DNA of 64,000 nucleotides, taken from positions 806,001 to 870,000 of the forward strand of contig NZ_FOVZ01000001.1 of assembly GCF_900115295.1 (NCBI RefSeq). The letters run 5' to 3'. The stretch's first letter is position 1; every line of letters starts with the position of its first letter. Source of the DNA: Sphingomonas sp. OK281. GTDB lineage: Bacteria > Pseudomonadota > Alphaproteobacteria > Sphingomonadales > Sphingomonadaceae. The notes under the pieces were generated by a model that was given only the letters and a program-made list of their open reading frames with translations, was not told where the DNA came from and ran no database searches. Positions 40,095 through 48,105 of the stretch are shown here, in pieces. The translations under genes and the position numbers were made by a program.

Positions 40095-40757
40095 TCAGGC
40101 TTTCGCGGACTTGGCCTCTGCTGCCTCGGCCTGGATGAATTCGTCATCCTCGTTGAGCAACAGCATCTGGCCCTTGTCGATACCGAAATAGGCGCCGCGC
40201 AAGGCCAGCTTGCCGGCGGCTTCGGCTTCGGTCACGAACGGGAACGTCCGCAGATTCGCAATCGAGGTGCGGACGGACTCGAGTTCCATCTCGCGACCGG
40301 CCTGTTCACTGTCGCCGTATTTCGCGACGACTTTCTCGCGTGCGCCGTCTAGCAGGCTGACCCAATCGGAGACAAAGCCACCTGCACCGCGCTCGGCATC
40401 GGCGAACGCCTGGGTGAGGGCAGCCTTGCAGCCACCGCATTTCTCGTGGCCCATCACGACGATCTCTTCGACCTTCAACTGCGTGACGGCGAACTCGATC
40501 GCCGCGGAGACACCGTGATGGCCGCCACCGGTCTCGAACGGAGGCACGAGATTTGCCACGTTGCGTACGACGAAGACTTCGCCCGGCAGAGTATCGAAGA
40601 TCTGTGCGGGTTCGACGCGGCTGTCCGAGCAGGCGATGATCATCACCTTGGGGCTCTGGCCGTCCTGCAATTCCTTCCAGCGCTCGCGCTGCTCCTCCCA
40701 GGGACCGTCCTTAAAGCGGTGATAGCCTTCGATCATTTCCGGAAAGTGAGTTGGCAC
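40095..40757 (-). CDS. Beta-class carbonic anhydrase
   Basis: This enzyme interconverts CO2 and bicarbonate. The 220-residue protein has the zinc ligands Cys43 (with Asp45 and Arg47 in CSDSRVEP), His104 and Cys107 (GHEKCGGC). The acidic/alanine-rich tail is unremarkable. The start is GTG at 40757. It converges with the PPK2 gene (stops 5 bases apart) and faces lipA; a perfect dyad at 40786-40809, about 30 bases upstream of the start, may be an operator. Confidence 0.94.
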   Translation of the reverse strand: MPTHFPEMIEGYHRFKDGPWEEQRERWKELQDGQSPKVMIIACSDSRVEPAQIFDTLPGEVFVVRNVANLVPPFETGGGHHGVSAAIEFAVTQLKVEEIVVMGHEKCGGCKAALTQAFADAERGAGGFVSDWVSLLDGAREKVVAKYGDSEQAGREMELESVRTSIANLRTFPFVTEAEAAGKLALRGAYFGIDKGQMLLLNEDDEFIQAEAAEAKSAKA

Positions 40758-40785
40758 GGTTAGCCTTCCATATCAGTTTGCGATG

Positions 40786-40809
40786 CAACATGACAAACTT
40801 GTCATGTTG
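40786..40809. promoter_or_regulatory. Perfect 11-bp dyad, likely operator, between carbonic anhydrase and lipA genes
   Basis: CAACATGACAA at 40786-40796 is the exact inverted copy of TTGTCATGTTG at 40799-40809, with AC between. It stands 29 bases before the GTG of the carbonic anhydrase gene and 101 bases before lipA. AT content is higher than in the flanks. Size and symmetry fit a dimeric repressor or activator; the regulator is unknown. Confidence 0.55.
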
Positions 40810-40910
40810 GAACTGGTTCCATGATTTTATCCGGTTCGTCCGATGGTTCCAACCCGCCGACATGGCCCGCCACCATTGTCTCAGCGGCAGCGCGGGGCTA
40901 TCTGGCGTGC

Positions 40911-41837
40911 ATGAACGACATGACCCCGATGGCTGCGCCGGTCCGTGCGCGCAAGCCCGACTGGATCCGCGTCAAGGCGCCGACCTCCGCTGGCTTCGCA
41001 AAGACCCGTGAGTTGATGCGCTCGAAAAGCCTCACCACGGTGTGCGAAGAGGCGGCGTGCCCCAACATCGGCGAGTGCTGGTCGAAGAAGCACGCGACGG
41101 TCATGATCCTCGGCGATACCTGCACGCGGGCGTGCGCGTTCTGCAACGTCAAGACCGGCATGCCGCGCGCGGTCGATCGCATGGAGCCGCAGAATGTCGC
41201 GGATGCGGCCGCGCAGATGGGCCTGAACCACATCGTCATCACCTCGGTCGATCGTGACGACCTGCCCGATGGCGGCGCGTCGCAGTTCGTGAAGGTCATC
41301 CAGGCGATCCGCGCGTCGAACCCGACCACGACGATCGAGATCCTGACCCCGGACTTCCGCAACAAGGCGCAGGCCGCGATCGAGTCAATCGTCGAGGCGC
41401 GGCCCGACGTCTACAATCACAACCTCGAGACGGTGCCGCGGCTCTACCCTACGATCCGGCCCGGTGCGCGCTACTATGCGTCGTTGCGGCTGTTGGAGAG
41501 CGTAAAGAAGCACGATCCCTCGATCTTCACCAAGTCTGGTGTGATGCTCGGGCTTGGCGAGGAGCGGCTCGAGATTCATCAGGTGATGGACGACATGCGC
41601 TGCGCCGATATCGATTTCCTGACGATGGGCCAGTATCTCCAGCCGACGCCGCGCCATGCCAAGGTCGCCGAGTTCGTGCCACCCAAGGCGTTCGATGCCT
41701 ATGCCTCGATCGCGCGTGCGAAGGGCTTCCTGCTGGTCGCGTCGTCGCCGCTGACCCGGTCCAGCTATCACGCGGGCGATGACTTCGAACGGTTGCGCGC
41801 GAACCGTGATATCAAGCTAGGCGTTGCGCGCATCTGA
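40911..41837 (+). CDS. lipA: Lipoyl synthase
   Basis: LipA inserts two sulfurs into protein-bound octanoate to give the lipoyl cofactor of pyruvate and 2-oxoglutarate dehydrogenases. From the ATG at 40911 it has 308 residues. The auxiliary cluster cysteines are Cys45, Cys50 and Cys56 ([12 protein letters not shown]), and the radical-SAM cysteines Cys71, Cys75 and Cys78 (CTRACAFC). The frame is open upstream to 40821 without conservation. The stop overlaps the next gene's start by one base (TGATG). Confidence 0.96.
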   Translation: MNDMTPMAAPVRARKPDWIRVKAPTSAGFAKTRELMRSKSLTTVCEEAACPNIGECWSKKHATVMILGDTCTRACAFCNVKTGMPRAVDRMEPQNVADAAAQMGLNHIVITSVDRDDLPDGGASQFVKVIQAIRASNPTTTIEILTPDFRNKAQAAIESIVEARPDVYNHNLETVPRLYPTIRPGARYYASLRLLESVKKHDPSIFTKSGVMLGLGEERLEIHQVMDDMRCADIDFLTMGQYLQPTPRHAKVAEFVPPKAFDAYASIARAKGFLLVASSPLTRSSYHAGDDFERLRANRDIKLGVARI

Positions 41838-42325
41838 TGCCGAAGCATTCGGAAACGCGCCATTTGCCTTACACGCCGGAGCAGATGTTCGATTTGGTGG
41901 CCGACGTCGGCCGCTATTCCGAGTTCCTGCCCTGGGTCAGCGCGATGCGGGTACGCTCGAACAGCGAGACGGAAACGCTCGCCGACATGATCGTCGGCTT
42001 CAAGGGTTTGCGCGAGACGTTCACGTCGCGCGTGCAGAAGGTCCGGCCGAGCGAACTGAATGTCGATTACGTGGACGGCCCGCTCAAATATCTGCGCAAC
42101 GAATGGCATTTCCGGCCTGAGCCACAGGGCTGCGCGGTCGATTTCACCGTCGATTTCGCGTTCAAGAACCGGATGTTCGAGATGATCGCCGGGCAGGTGT
42201 TCGGCGTTGCGTTACGGAAGATGATCGGTGCGTTCGAGACGCGCGCCGCAGAGCTTTACGGTGCCGAGATTTCCGGGGCCGATGCGTCGGGCAGCAAGAG
42301 CTCGAGCGCGCACAACGCAGCCTGA
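41837..42325 (+). CDS. COQ10/RatA-like START-domain protein (ubiquinone-binding)
   Basis: The 162-residue protein matches the polyketide cyclase/START fold of Coq10: YTPEQMFDLVADVGRYSEFLPWV at the start, then MIVGFKGLRETFTSRV and a C-terminal helix FGVALRKMIGAFETRA. Coq10 binds ubiquinone and supports respiration; the E. coli relative was named RatA. Translation is coupled to lipA. The last 70 bases overlap the 3' end of the oppositely oriented cinA gene. Confidence 0.9.
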   Translation: MPKHSETRHLPYTPEQMFDLVADVGRYSEFLPWVSAMRVRSNSETETLADMIVGFKGLRETFTSRVQKVRPSELNVDYVDGPLKYLRNEWHFRPEPQGCAVDFTVDFAFKNRMFEMIAGQVFGVALRKMIGAFETRAAELYGAEISGADASGSKSSSAHNAA

Positions 42326-42786
42326 AGCCGGATCCCACCGCGGCCGAGATCGCCGAAGTCCTTGCGATCGGCGTGAACGTCGGAAGGGTCGCGACCCTTC
42401 TCCGCGCGGCCGAACACGACGGTGCCGACCGGTTTCTTCAGCGAACCACCACCGGGCCCTGCTACGCCGGTAATAGCGACGGCGATGTCCGCGCCCGACT
42501 GCTTGAGCGCGGCCTGCGCCATGCTCCAGGCAACGGCGATCGAGACCGCACCGAACGTTTCGAGCACGTCCGAGCTGATCTTCAGCACGCCGAGCTTGGC
42601 GGCGTTCGAATAAGTGACGAAGCCGACCTCGAACACGTCGGACGATCCGGGAATCTCGGTCAATGCGGCAGCGACGAGTCCGCCGGTGCAGCTTTCCGCG
42701 ACCGCGACCCTGCGGCCGATCGCGCGGTTCTGTTCGACCACCTTTCGTGCGGCGTCGACCAGTTCGGCGGGAAGGATCGTATCCAT
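42256..42786 (-). CDS. pncC: CinA-family nicotinamide-nucleotide amidohydrolase (PncC)
   Basis: PncC deamidates nicotinamide mononucleotide in NAD recycling. The 176-residue protein is the stand-alone C-terminal CinA domain: VAVAESCTGGLVAAALTEIPGSS and AVAITGVAGPGGGS with KPVGTVVFG. Its C-terminal 23 codons are antisense to the end of the COQ10-like gene. Its start overlaps the stop of the secreted-protein gene upstream. Confidence 0.9.
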   Translation of the reverse strand: MDTILPAELVDAARKVVEQNRAIGRRVAVAESCTGGLVAAALTEIPGSSDVFEVGFVTYSNAAKLGVLKISSDVLETFGAVSIAVAWSMAQAALKQSGADIAVAITGVAGPGGGSLKKPVGTVVFGRAEKGRDPSDVHADRKDFGDLGRGGIRLQAALCALELLLPDASAPEISAP

Positions 42787-43310
42787 CAGCGTGTCTCCAC
42801 CGGGCAGAGCAGCATCGCCACCGCGGCGATATCACCGCTGCGCGACTTCTGGGATTTGAGGTACCGCAACGTCTCGACGACGATGCCCGCGGTGTTGCGC
42901 GGTGGCAAGGGCTGGAGCAGCGTCACCATCCGGTCGATCGTCCCGCAATCGCGCGTCGCGATCCGCCCGACGATCTGCGGTACCAGCAACGTCGTCAGCA
43001 ACGGTCGTGCAAACTCCGAATCGAGCATCGCGTCGACGGCGGGATCGCTGAGTTTGACGATCGCAGCACGCGCTGCCGGCCATGCCCGGTCCGACTCGAT
43101 CTGATAACGGTCGATCAGTGCGCTCGACTGTGACCGGATGAGGCTTCTGGCGGGAAGCTGTGCCGCACAGACGCGGCCGGTTTCGCGGAGGATGTCGGGC
43201 ATCGCCACGAGCGTGAGCGATTCGGCCTCGGGGCCCGTGATGCATCGCGGTTGCGCGACCGCGGGGCTGGCCAGGAGCGCGATCGCAGCGAGCGTTGCCG
43301 CAATCTTCAC
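42786..43310 (-). CDS. Secreted cysteine-containing protein, unknown function
   Basis: The 174-residue protein has a clear signal peptide (MKIAATLAAIALLASPAVA, then QPRC). The mature part has four cysteines (positions 23 and 48, then in TRDCGTI and LLCPVETR), likely two disulfides, and is mostly helical. I do not recognise the family. It overlaps ispDF upstream (ATGA) and cinA downstream, so it is embedded in an ispDF-cinA transcription unit. Confidence 0.72.
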   Translation of the reverse strand: MKIAATLAAIALLASPAVAQPRCITGPEAESLTLVAMPDILRETGRVCAAQLPARSLIRSQSSALIDRYQIESDRAWPAARAAIVKLSDPAVDAMLDSEFARPLLTTLLVPQIVGRIATRDCGTIDRMVTLLQPLPPRNTAGIVVETLRYLKSQKSRSGDIAAVAMLLCPVETR

Positions 43311-44464
43311 AAGGACGATCCGGGAACGCGGACGGTCGCCACGGCCTGCGCGGCGATACCCTCACCGCGCCCGGTGAAGCCGAGACGTTCGGTGGTGGTC
43401 GCCTTGACGCTGACCCGGTCGAGCGAAAGCCCGAGCAGATCGGCGATCCGTGCGGTCATCGCCGCGCGATGCGGGCCGATCTTCGGCGCCTCGCACATGA
43501 TCGTCAGGTCGACGAAATCGATCCGGCCGCGCTTGTCGGCGATCAGCTTGGCGGCATGCTGGAGGAACTGCGCGGAGTCGGCGCCCTTCCACTGCGGGTC
43601 GCTCGGCGGGAAATGCGTGCCGATATCGCCGGCCGCGATCGTGCCGAGCAGCGCATCGGTCAGCGCGTGGAGCGCGACGTCGGCGTCGCTATGCCCCGAT
43701 AGCCCCTTGTCGTGCGGAATCAGGACGCCGCCGAGCCAGAGCTCCTCGCCGGTTTCGAGGCGGTGGACGTCGAAGCCCATCGCGGTACGGGTCTCGTACG
43801 CGACACGCGCTTCGGCGGCCGCGAAATCTTCTGGGTGCGTGACTTTCTCGAGCATCGCCGAGCCCTGCACCAACGCGACGCCGACGCCAAGCCGTCGCAC
43901 CATCTGCGCGTCGTCGGTCGCTTCTTCGTCCGCGGGCCAGACGGCATGCGCGGCGCGCAGTGCCTCCACGGCGAACGCCTGGGGAGTCTGCACCCGGTTG
44001 AGGTCCGCGCGCGGCACGATATCGCCGAGCAGGACGCTGCCGCGGGCGAGCGTATCGGTCACCGGCAGCACCGGAATGGCCGCGTCCCGGGTCTTCAAGG
44101 CGGCGACGAGCGAATCGATGACCGCATGCGACAGGAAGGGGCGGGCGGCATCGTGGATCAGTACGTGCGTCGCGTCGCCGACCGCCGCGAGGCCGTTGGT
44201 CACCGATTCGCGTCGCGTGGTTCCGCCCACCACGATCGACGCGTCCCCCAGCGCTGCGATTGCCAAGGCCTGCTGCCCGTCTGCGATGACAACGATCGTT
44301 TCGGCGATCGCCGGATGCGTCACGAACGCGTCGTGGGAATAGGCAATCATCGGCTGACCAGCGATCAGCGCGAACTGCTTGGGGACCGATCCACCCGCAC
44401 GCGCGCCAGTTCCGGCGGCGACGATGATCGCGACGATACGCTGTGCTGATGCCATGCCTGCCAC
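43307..44464 (-). CDS. ispDF: Bifunctional MEP cytidylyltransferase / MECDP synthase
   Basis: The 385-residue fusion catalyses two steps of the non-mevalonate isoprenoid pathway. The N-terminal IspD domain (to about 225) has IIVAAGTGARAGG-like and HDAARPF motifs; the C-terminal IspF domain has GFDVHRL and GHSDADVALHALTDALLG, with the zinc-binding residues. The IspDF fusion is typical of alphaproteobacteria. It is divergent from dusB, 82 bases away. Confidence 0.96.
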   Translation of the reverse strand: MAGMASAQRIVAIIVAAGTGARAGGSVPKQFALIAGQPMIAYSHDAFVTHPAIAETIVVIADGQQALAIAALGDASIVVGGTTRRESVTNGLAAVGDATHVLIHDAARPFLSHAVIDSLVAALKTRDAAIPVLPVTDTLARGSVLLGDIVPRADLNRVQTPQAFAVEALRAAHAVWPADEEATDDAQMVRRLGVGVALVQGSAMLEKVTHPEDFAAAEARVAYETRTAMGFDVHRLETGEELWLGGVLIPHDKGLSGHSDADVALHALTDALLGTIAAGDIGTHFPPSDPQWKGADSAQFLQHAAKLIADKRGRIDFVDLTIMCEAPKIGPHRAAMTARIADLLGLSLDRVSVKATTTERLGFTGRGEGIAAQAVATVRVPGSSL

Positions 44465-44524
44465 CTAGCGCGTCGTCCGTTCGCTCGCCAGCCTTGCCTG
44501 AATTGGCCAGGTAGGGTAAAGGTA

Positions 44525-44541
44525 TGCCTCTTTTTCAGGCA
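44525..44541 (+). promoter_or_regulatory. Small hairpin in the dusB leader
   Basis: TGCCT at 44525-44529 pairs with AGGCA at 44537-44541 around CTTTTTC, ending five bases before the dusB start codon. It could shield the ribosome site; no strong Shine-Dalgarno sequence is seen. Weak evidence. Confidence 0.25.
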
Positions 44542-44546
44542 CATTC

Positions 44547-45545
44547 ATGCGTAACCTTGCCCCTATCCAGATCGGTCCCGTCCGGATCGAAAGCCCCGTC
44601 GTGCTCGCGCCGATGACCGGCGTCACCGACATGCCGTTCCGCACGCTGGTGCGACGCTATGGCTCGGGCCTCAACGTTACCGAGATGGTAGCCAGCCAGG
44701 CGGCGATTCGCGAGACGCGCCAGTCGTTGCAGAAGGCAGCGTGGGATCGGCTCGAGGAGCCGGTGTCGATGCAGCTGATCGGCTGCACCCCCTACGAGAT
44801 GGGCGAGGCCGCGAAGCTCAGCCAGGATCGCGGCGCGGCGATCATCGACATCAACATGGGCTGCCCCGTGCGGAAAGTCGTCAACGGCGATGCTGGCTCG
44901 GCACTGATGCGCGACACGAAGCTTGCCAGCGCGATCATCGACGCCACCGTCAAGGCGGTCGACGTGCCGGTGACCCTCAAGATGCGGATGGGTTGGTGCC
45001 ACGACAGCCTCAACGCGCCCGATCTCGCGCGGATCGCCGAGGACCTCGGCATCAAGCTGATCACCGTCCACGGCCGCACGCGCAACCAGATGTACAAGGG
45101 CAGCGCCGACTGGGGCTTCGTTCGTAAGGTCAAGGACGCGGTAACAGTCCCGGTGATCGTCAACGGCGACATCTGCACGATCGAGGACGCCGAGGCTGCG
45201 ATGGACCAGTCGGGCGCAGATGGCCTGATGATCGGTCGCGGTTCCTATGGCCGCCCCTGGGTGCTCGGCCAGGTGATGGAGTGGTTCGCCACCGGTCGTC
45301 GTATTGAGGATCCATCGATCACCGAGCAATATGACGCGATCGCAGGGCATTACGAGGCGATGCTCGAACATTACGGGATCGAGACCGGCGTCAACATGGC
45401 GCGGAAGCACATCGGTTGGTACACCAAGGGGCTGCCCGGTTCGGCCGAGTTCCGCAACAAGGTGAACCAGGTTCCAGATCCCAAGCAGGTCAAGGCGATG
45501 CTTGCCGAGTTCTACGCTCCCTGGCGCGACCTTGCAGCAGCCTGA
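44547..45545 (+). CDS. dusB: tRNA-dihydrouridine synthase B (NifR3)
   Basis: DusB reduces uridines in the tRNA D-loop with FMN and NADPH. The 332-residue protein has [12 protein letters not shown] at the start, the NMGCPVRKV segment with the catalytic cysteine, and [12 protein letters not shown] plus [11 protein letters not shown] for FMN. In alphaproteobacteria it heads the ntrBC operon (historically nifR3), as here: ntrB starts inside its 3' end. Confidence 0.95.
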   Translation: MRNLAPIQIGPVRIESPVVLAPMTGVTDMPFRTLVRRYGSGLNVTEMVASQAAIRETRQSLQKAAWDRLEEPVSMQLIGCTPYEMGEAAKLSQDRGAAIIDINMGCPVRKVVNGDAGSALMRDTKLASAIIDATVKAVDVPVTLKMRMGWCHDSLNAPDLARIAEDLGIKLITVHGRTRNQMYKGSADWGFVRKVKDAVTVPVIVNGDICTIEDAEAAMDQSGADGLMIGRGSYGRPWVLGQVMEWFATGRRIEDPSITEQYDAIAGHYEAMLEHYGIETGVNMARKHIGWYTKGLPGSAEFRNKVNQVPDPKQVKAMLAEFYAPWRDLAAA

Positions 45546-46596
45546 CACGCGCTCTCGCGTGCGGCCGGGTTTCGCGGAGCTGTTCGCCGCGCTCCCGGTC
45601 GCGGTCGTCGTCGTCGATCCAAACCACCGCGTCGCGCATGCCAATGCGCTTGCCGAACAGTTGCTGAACCTTTCCGAACGGCTGATGATCGGCCAGCCGC
45701 TCGATGCGATCATCCCGCCGCCAGACGACCCGCGCAACCGCGACGGCCATGGCCTGGCCGTCTACGACACCGAGATATCGACCGCGCGTGGCGTCAAGCT
45801 GCGCGTCGATTTCGCCGAGACGCAGATCGCCGACTATCCCGGCTGGCGGGCGATCACGCTGCATGCCGCGGCGACCTCTCGGCGGCTCGGGCATTCGGCG
45901 GATCGCGCAGCGGGGGCGAGGGCGGCGGTCGGTGCAGCGGCGATGCTGGCGCACGAGATTAAGAACCCGCTGTCGGGCATTCGTGGTGCGGCGCAGTTGC
46001 TCGGCGCGGGCGAACTCACCACGCTCATCGTCACCGAGGTCGACCGCATCGCCGCGTTGATCGACCGGATGCAGGATTTCAGCGACACGCGACCGCTGCC
46101 GCTCGCCAGCGAGAACATCTACCCGCTGCTGGGTCATGCCCGCCGTCTCGCGCTGGCCGGGTTTGCACGCGGCATCGCGATCGAGGAGCGCTTCGATCCG
46201 TCGCTGCCGCCCGCGCAAATTAACCGCGACGCGCTGCTCCAGATCGTCATAAACCTGCTCAAGAACGCGCGCGAAGCGGTTCGAAACGAACGCGAACCCC
46301 GGATCGTTCTGACTACCGCCTATCGCCACGGCATCACCGTCAGTTCTGCGCCGGGCAAGCCGCGGCTGCCGCTGCCGATCGAGATCTGCGTCTTCGACAA
46401 CGGCCCCGGTGCCCCCGCAGACATAGCCGATCACCTGTTCGATCCGTTCGTGTCCGGTCGGCGCGAAGGGCAGGGGCTAGGCCTCGCGCTCGTCGACAAA
46501 CTCACGCGAGACATGGGCGGCATCGTTCAATACGCCCGGGAAGGTACGCCTGAAATGACCGTCCTCCGCCTGCTGCTCCCGCGAGCCGCGTCATGA
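45502..46596 (+). CDS. ntrB: Nitrogen regulation sensor histidine kinase NtrB
   Basis: NtrB phosphorylates or dephosphorylates NtrC according to PII protein status. It is soluble: a PAS domain ([26 protein letters not shown]), the phosphoacceptor helix [14 protein letters not shown] (His151 from this start), and an ATPase domain ([19 protein letters not shown]). No ATG fits: candidate starts are TTG at 45502, TTG at 45532 or GTG at 45559, all within or just after dusB. The end overlaps ntrC (ATGA). Confidence 0.9.
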   Translation: MPSSTLPGATLQQPDTRSRVRPGFAELFAALPVAVVVVDPNHRVAHANALAEQLLNLSERLMIGQPLDAIIPPPDDPRNRDGHGLAVYDTEISTARGVKLRVDFAETQIADYPGWRAITLHAAATSRRLGHSADRAAGARAAVGAAAMLAHEIKNPLSGIRGAAQLLGAGELTTLIVTEVDRIAALIDRMQDFSDTRPLPLASENIYPLLGHARRLALAGFARGIAIEERFDPSLPPAQINRDALLQIVINLLKNAREAVRNEREPRIVLTTAYRHGITVSSAPGKPRLPLPIEICVFDNGPGAPADIADHLFDPFVSGRREGQGLGLALVDKLTRDMGGIVQYAREGTPEMTVLRLLLPRAAS

Positions 46597-48053
46597 GCAC
46601 CGTGCTGGTCGTCGACGACGACGCCGCGATCCGGACCGTCGTCGGGCAGGCGCTTCGCCGGGCGGGGCATGAGGTTACCGTCGCCGACAGTCTCGCCCAG
46701 CTCGAACGCGCGCTCGCCTCGTCGGTCCCCGACGTGTTGATTACCGACGTGATACTTCCCGACGGGGACGGCATCGATCACGTCCGCAGCGTCGCCGCGC
46801 GCTTCCCCCTGCTGCCGATCATCGTCCTGTCCGCGCAGAACACGCTGACCACCGCGGTCCGCGCGGCGGAAGTCGGCGCGTACGAATATCTGCCGAAGCC
46901 GTTCGATCTCGACGTGCTGACCAGCGCGGTGACCGGCGCCCTTGCGCGCGGCGGCATGGTGTCGGAGGACGCGCTCCACGACGAGGACCGCGCGCTCCCG
47001 CTGATCGGTCGCTCGGCGGCGATGCAGGATGTGTACCGGATCATCGCGCGCGTCGTCTCGAACGACCTGACCGTGCTGATCTCGGGCGAATCGGGGACCG
47101 GCAAGGAACTCGTCGCGCGCGCGATCCACGATCTGGGTCCTCGTAGCACCGCGCCGTTCGTCGCGATCAACATGGCGGCGATCCCACGCGAACTGATCGA
47201 GGCCGAGCTGTTCGGGCATGAGCGCGGCGCGTTCACCGGCGCGGCGACGCGCAACGCCGGGCGATTCGAGCAGGCGTCGGGCGGCACGTTGTTCCTCGAC
47301 GAGATCGGCGACATGCCGATGGAGGCGCAGACCCGCCTGCTCCGCGTACTCCAGTCCGGCGAATTCACCAGCGTCGGGGGTGCCCGCACGATCCGAGTCG
47401 ACGTCCGCATCGTCGCCGCCACCAACCGCGACCTCGCCGCACACGTCGCGACCGGGCAGTTTCGCGAGGACCTCTTCTATCGCCTCAACGTGGTACCGAT
47501 CATGCTGCCGGCGTTGCGCGAGCGTCGACAGGACATCGCGCTGCTGGCCCGCCATTTCCTCGACCACGCAGCGGCCCAGGGCCTTCCGCGCCGGCAGCTT
47601 GCGAGCGATGCGGTCACCGCCCTTGGCGGGCACGACTGGCCCGGCAACGTACGCGAGCTCGAGAACCTCATGCGGCGACTGGCCGTCCTGTCACGCGACG
47701 AGGTCATCGATGCGGATGCGATCCGTGCCATGCTCGGCAGGCAGACGAGCCTTGCCGACCCGGTCGACCTGAACATCGGACAGGCGGTCCGCGCGATGAT
47801 CGAGCGGATCGCACGCGAGGATCCGGCAGCGCTCGACAACGGCACGCTCTACGACCGTGTGATCGACGAAGTCGAGCGGCCCTTGATCGAGGCGATGCTG
47901 GCGCGTCACGGTCAGAACCAGCTCCGCGCCGCCCGCGCGATGGGAATCAACCGCAATACCCTGCGCAAGCGCCTGGATACGCTCGGCATCGACATCGGCG
48001 GCCAGACGATCGGCAGCGACGCGCACCGCGCAAACGAACCGGAACGACGGTAA
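46593..48053 (+). CDS. ntrC: Nitrogen regulation response regulator NtrC
   Basis: NtrC activates sigma-54 promoters for nitrogen assimilation. The 486-residue protein has a receiver domain with Asp52 (LITDVILPDGDG), an AAA+ domain with Walker A GESGTGKE and the sigma-54 contact loop GAFTGA in HERGAFTGAATRN, and a Fis-type helix-turn-helix (QLRAARAMGINRNTLRKRL). The intact GAFTGA contrasts with NtrX encoded just downstream. Confidence 0.95.
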   Translation: MSTVLVVDDDAAIRTVVGQALRRAGHEVTVADSLAQLERALASSVPDVLITDVILPDGDGIDHVRSVAARFPLLPIIVLSAQNTLTTAVRAAEVGAYEYLPKPFDLDVLTSAVTGALARGGMVSEDALHDEDRALPLIGRSAAMQDVYRIIARVVSNDLTVLISGESGTGKELVARAIHDLGPRSTAPFVAINMAAIPRELIEAELFGHERGAFTGAATRNAGRFEQASGGTLFLDEIGDMPMEAQTRLLRVLQSGEFTSVGGARTIRVDVRIVAATNRDLAAHVATGQFREDLFYRLNVVPIMLPALRERRQDIALLARHFLDHAAAQGLPRRQLASDAVTALGGHDWPGNVRELENLMRRLAVLSRDEVIDADAIRAMLGRQTSLADPVDLNIGQAVRAMIERIAREDPAALDNGTLYDRVIDEVERPLIEAMLARHGQNQLRAARAMGINRNTLRKRLDTLGIDIGGQTIGSDAHRANEPERR

Positions 48054-48105
48054 TTCTGTCATTATGTGGTTTCGCGGCAACGGTCGACGTTGTATCGGGG
48101 CAACG

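Noticed and set aside
36968..40147. A 1059-codon open frame on the minus strand
   Set aside because: It runs antisense to aspS and the PPK2 gene and is rich in Arg, Asp, Val and His without any domain; it is a shadow of GC-rich codon use.
41837..42325. Toxin of a toxin-antitoxin pair (RatA name)
   Set aside because: The sequence fits Coq10-like START proteins, and no antitoxin gene is adjacent.
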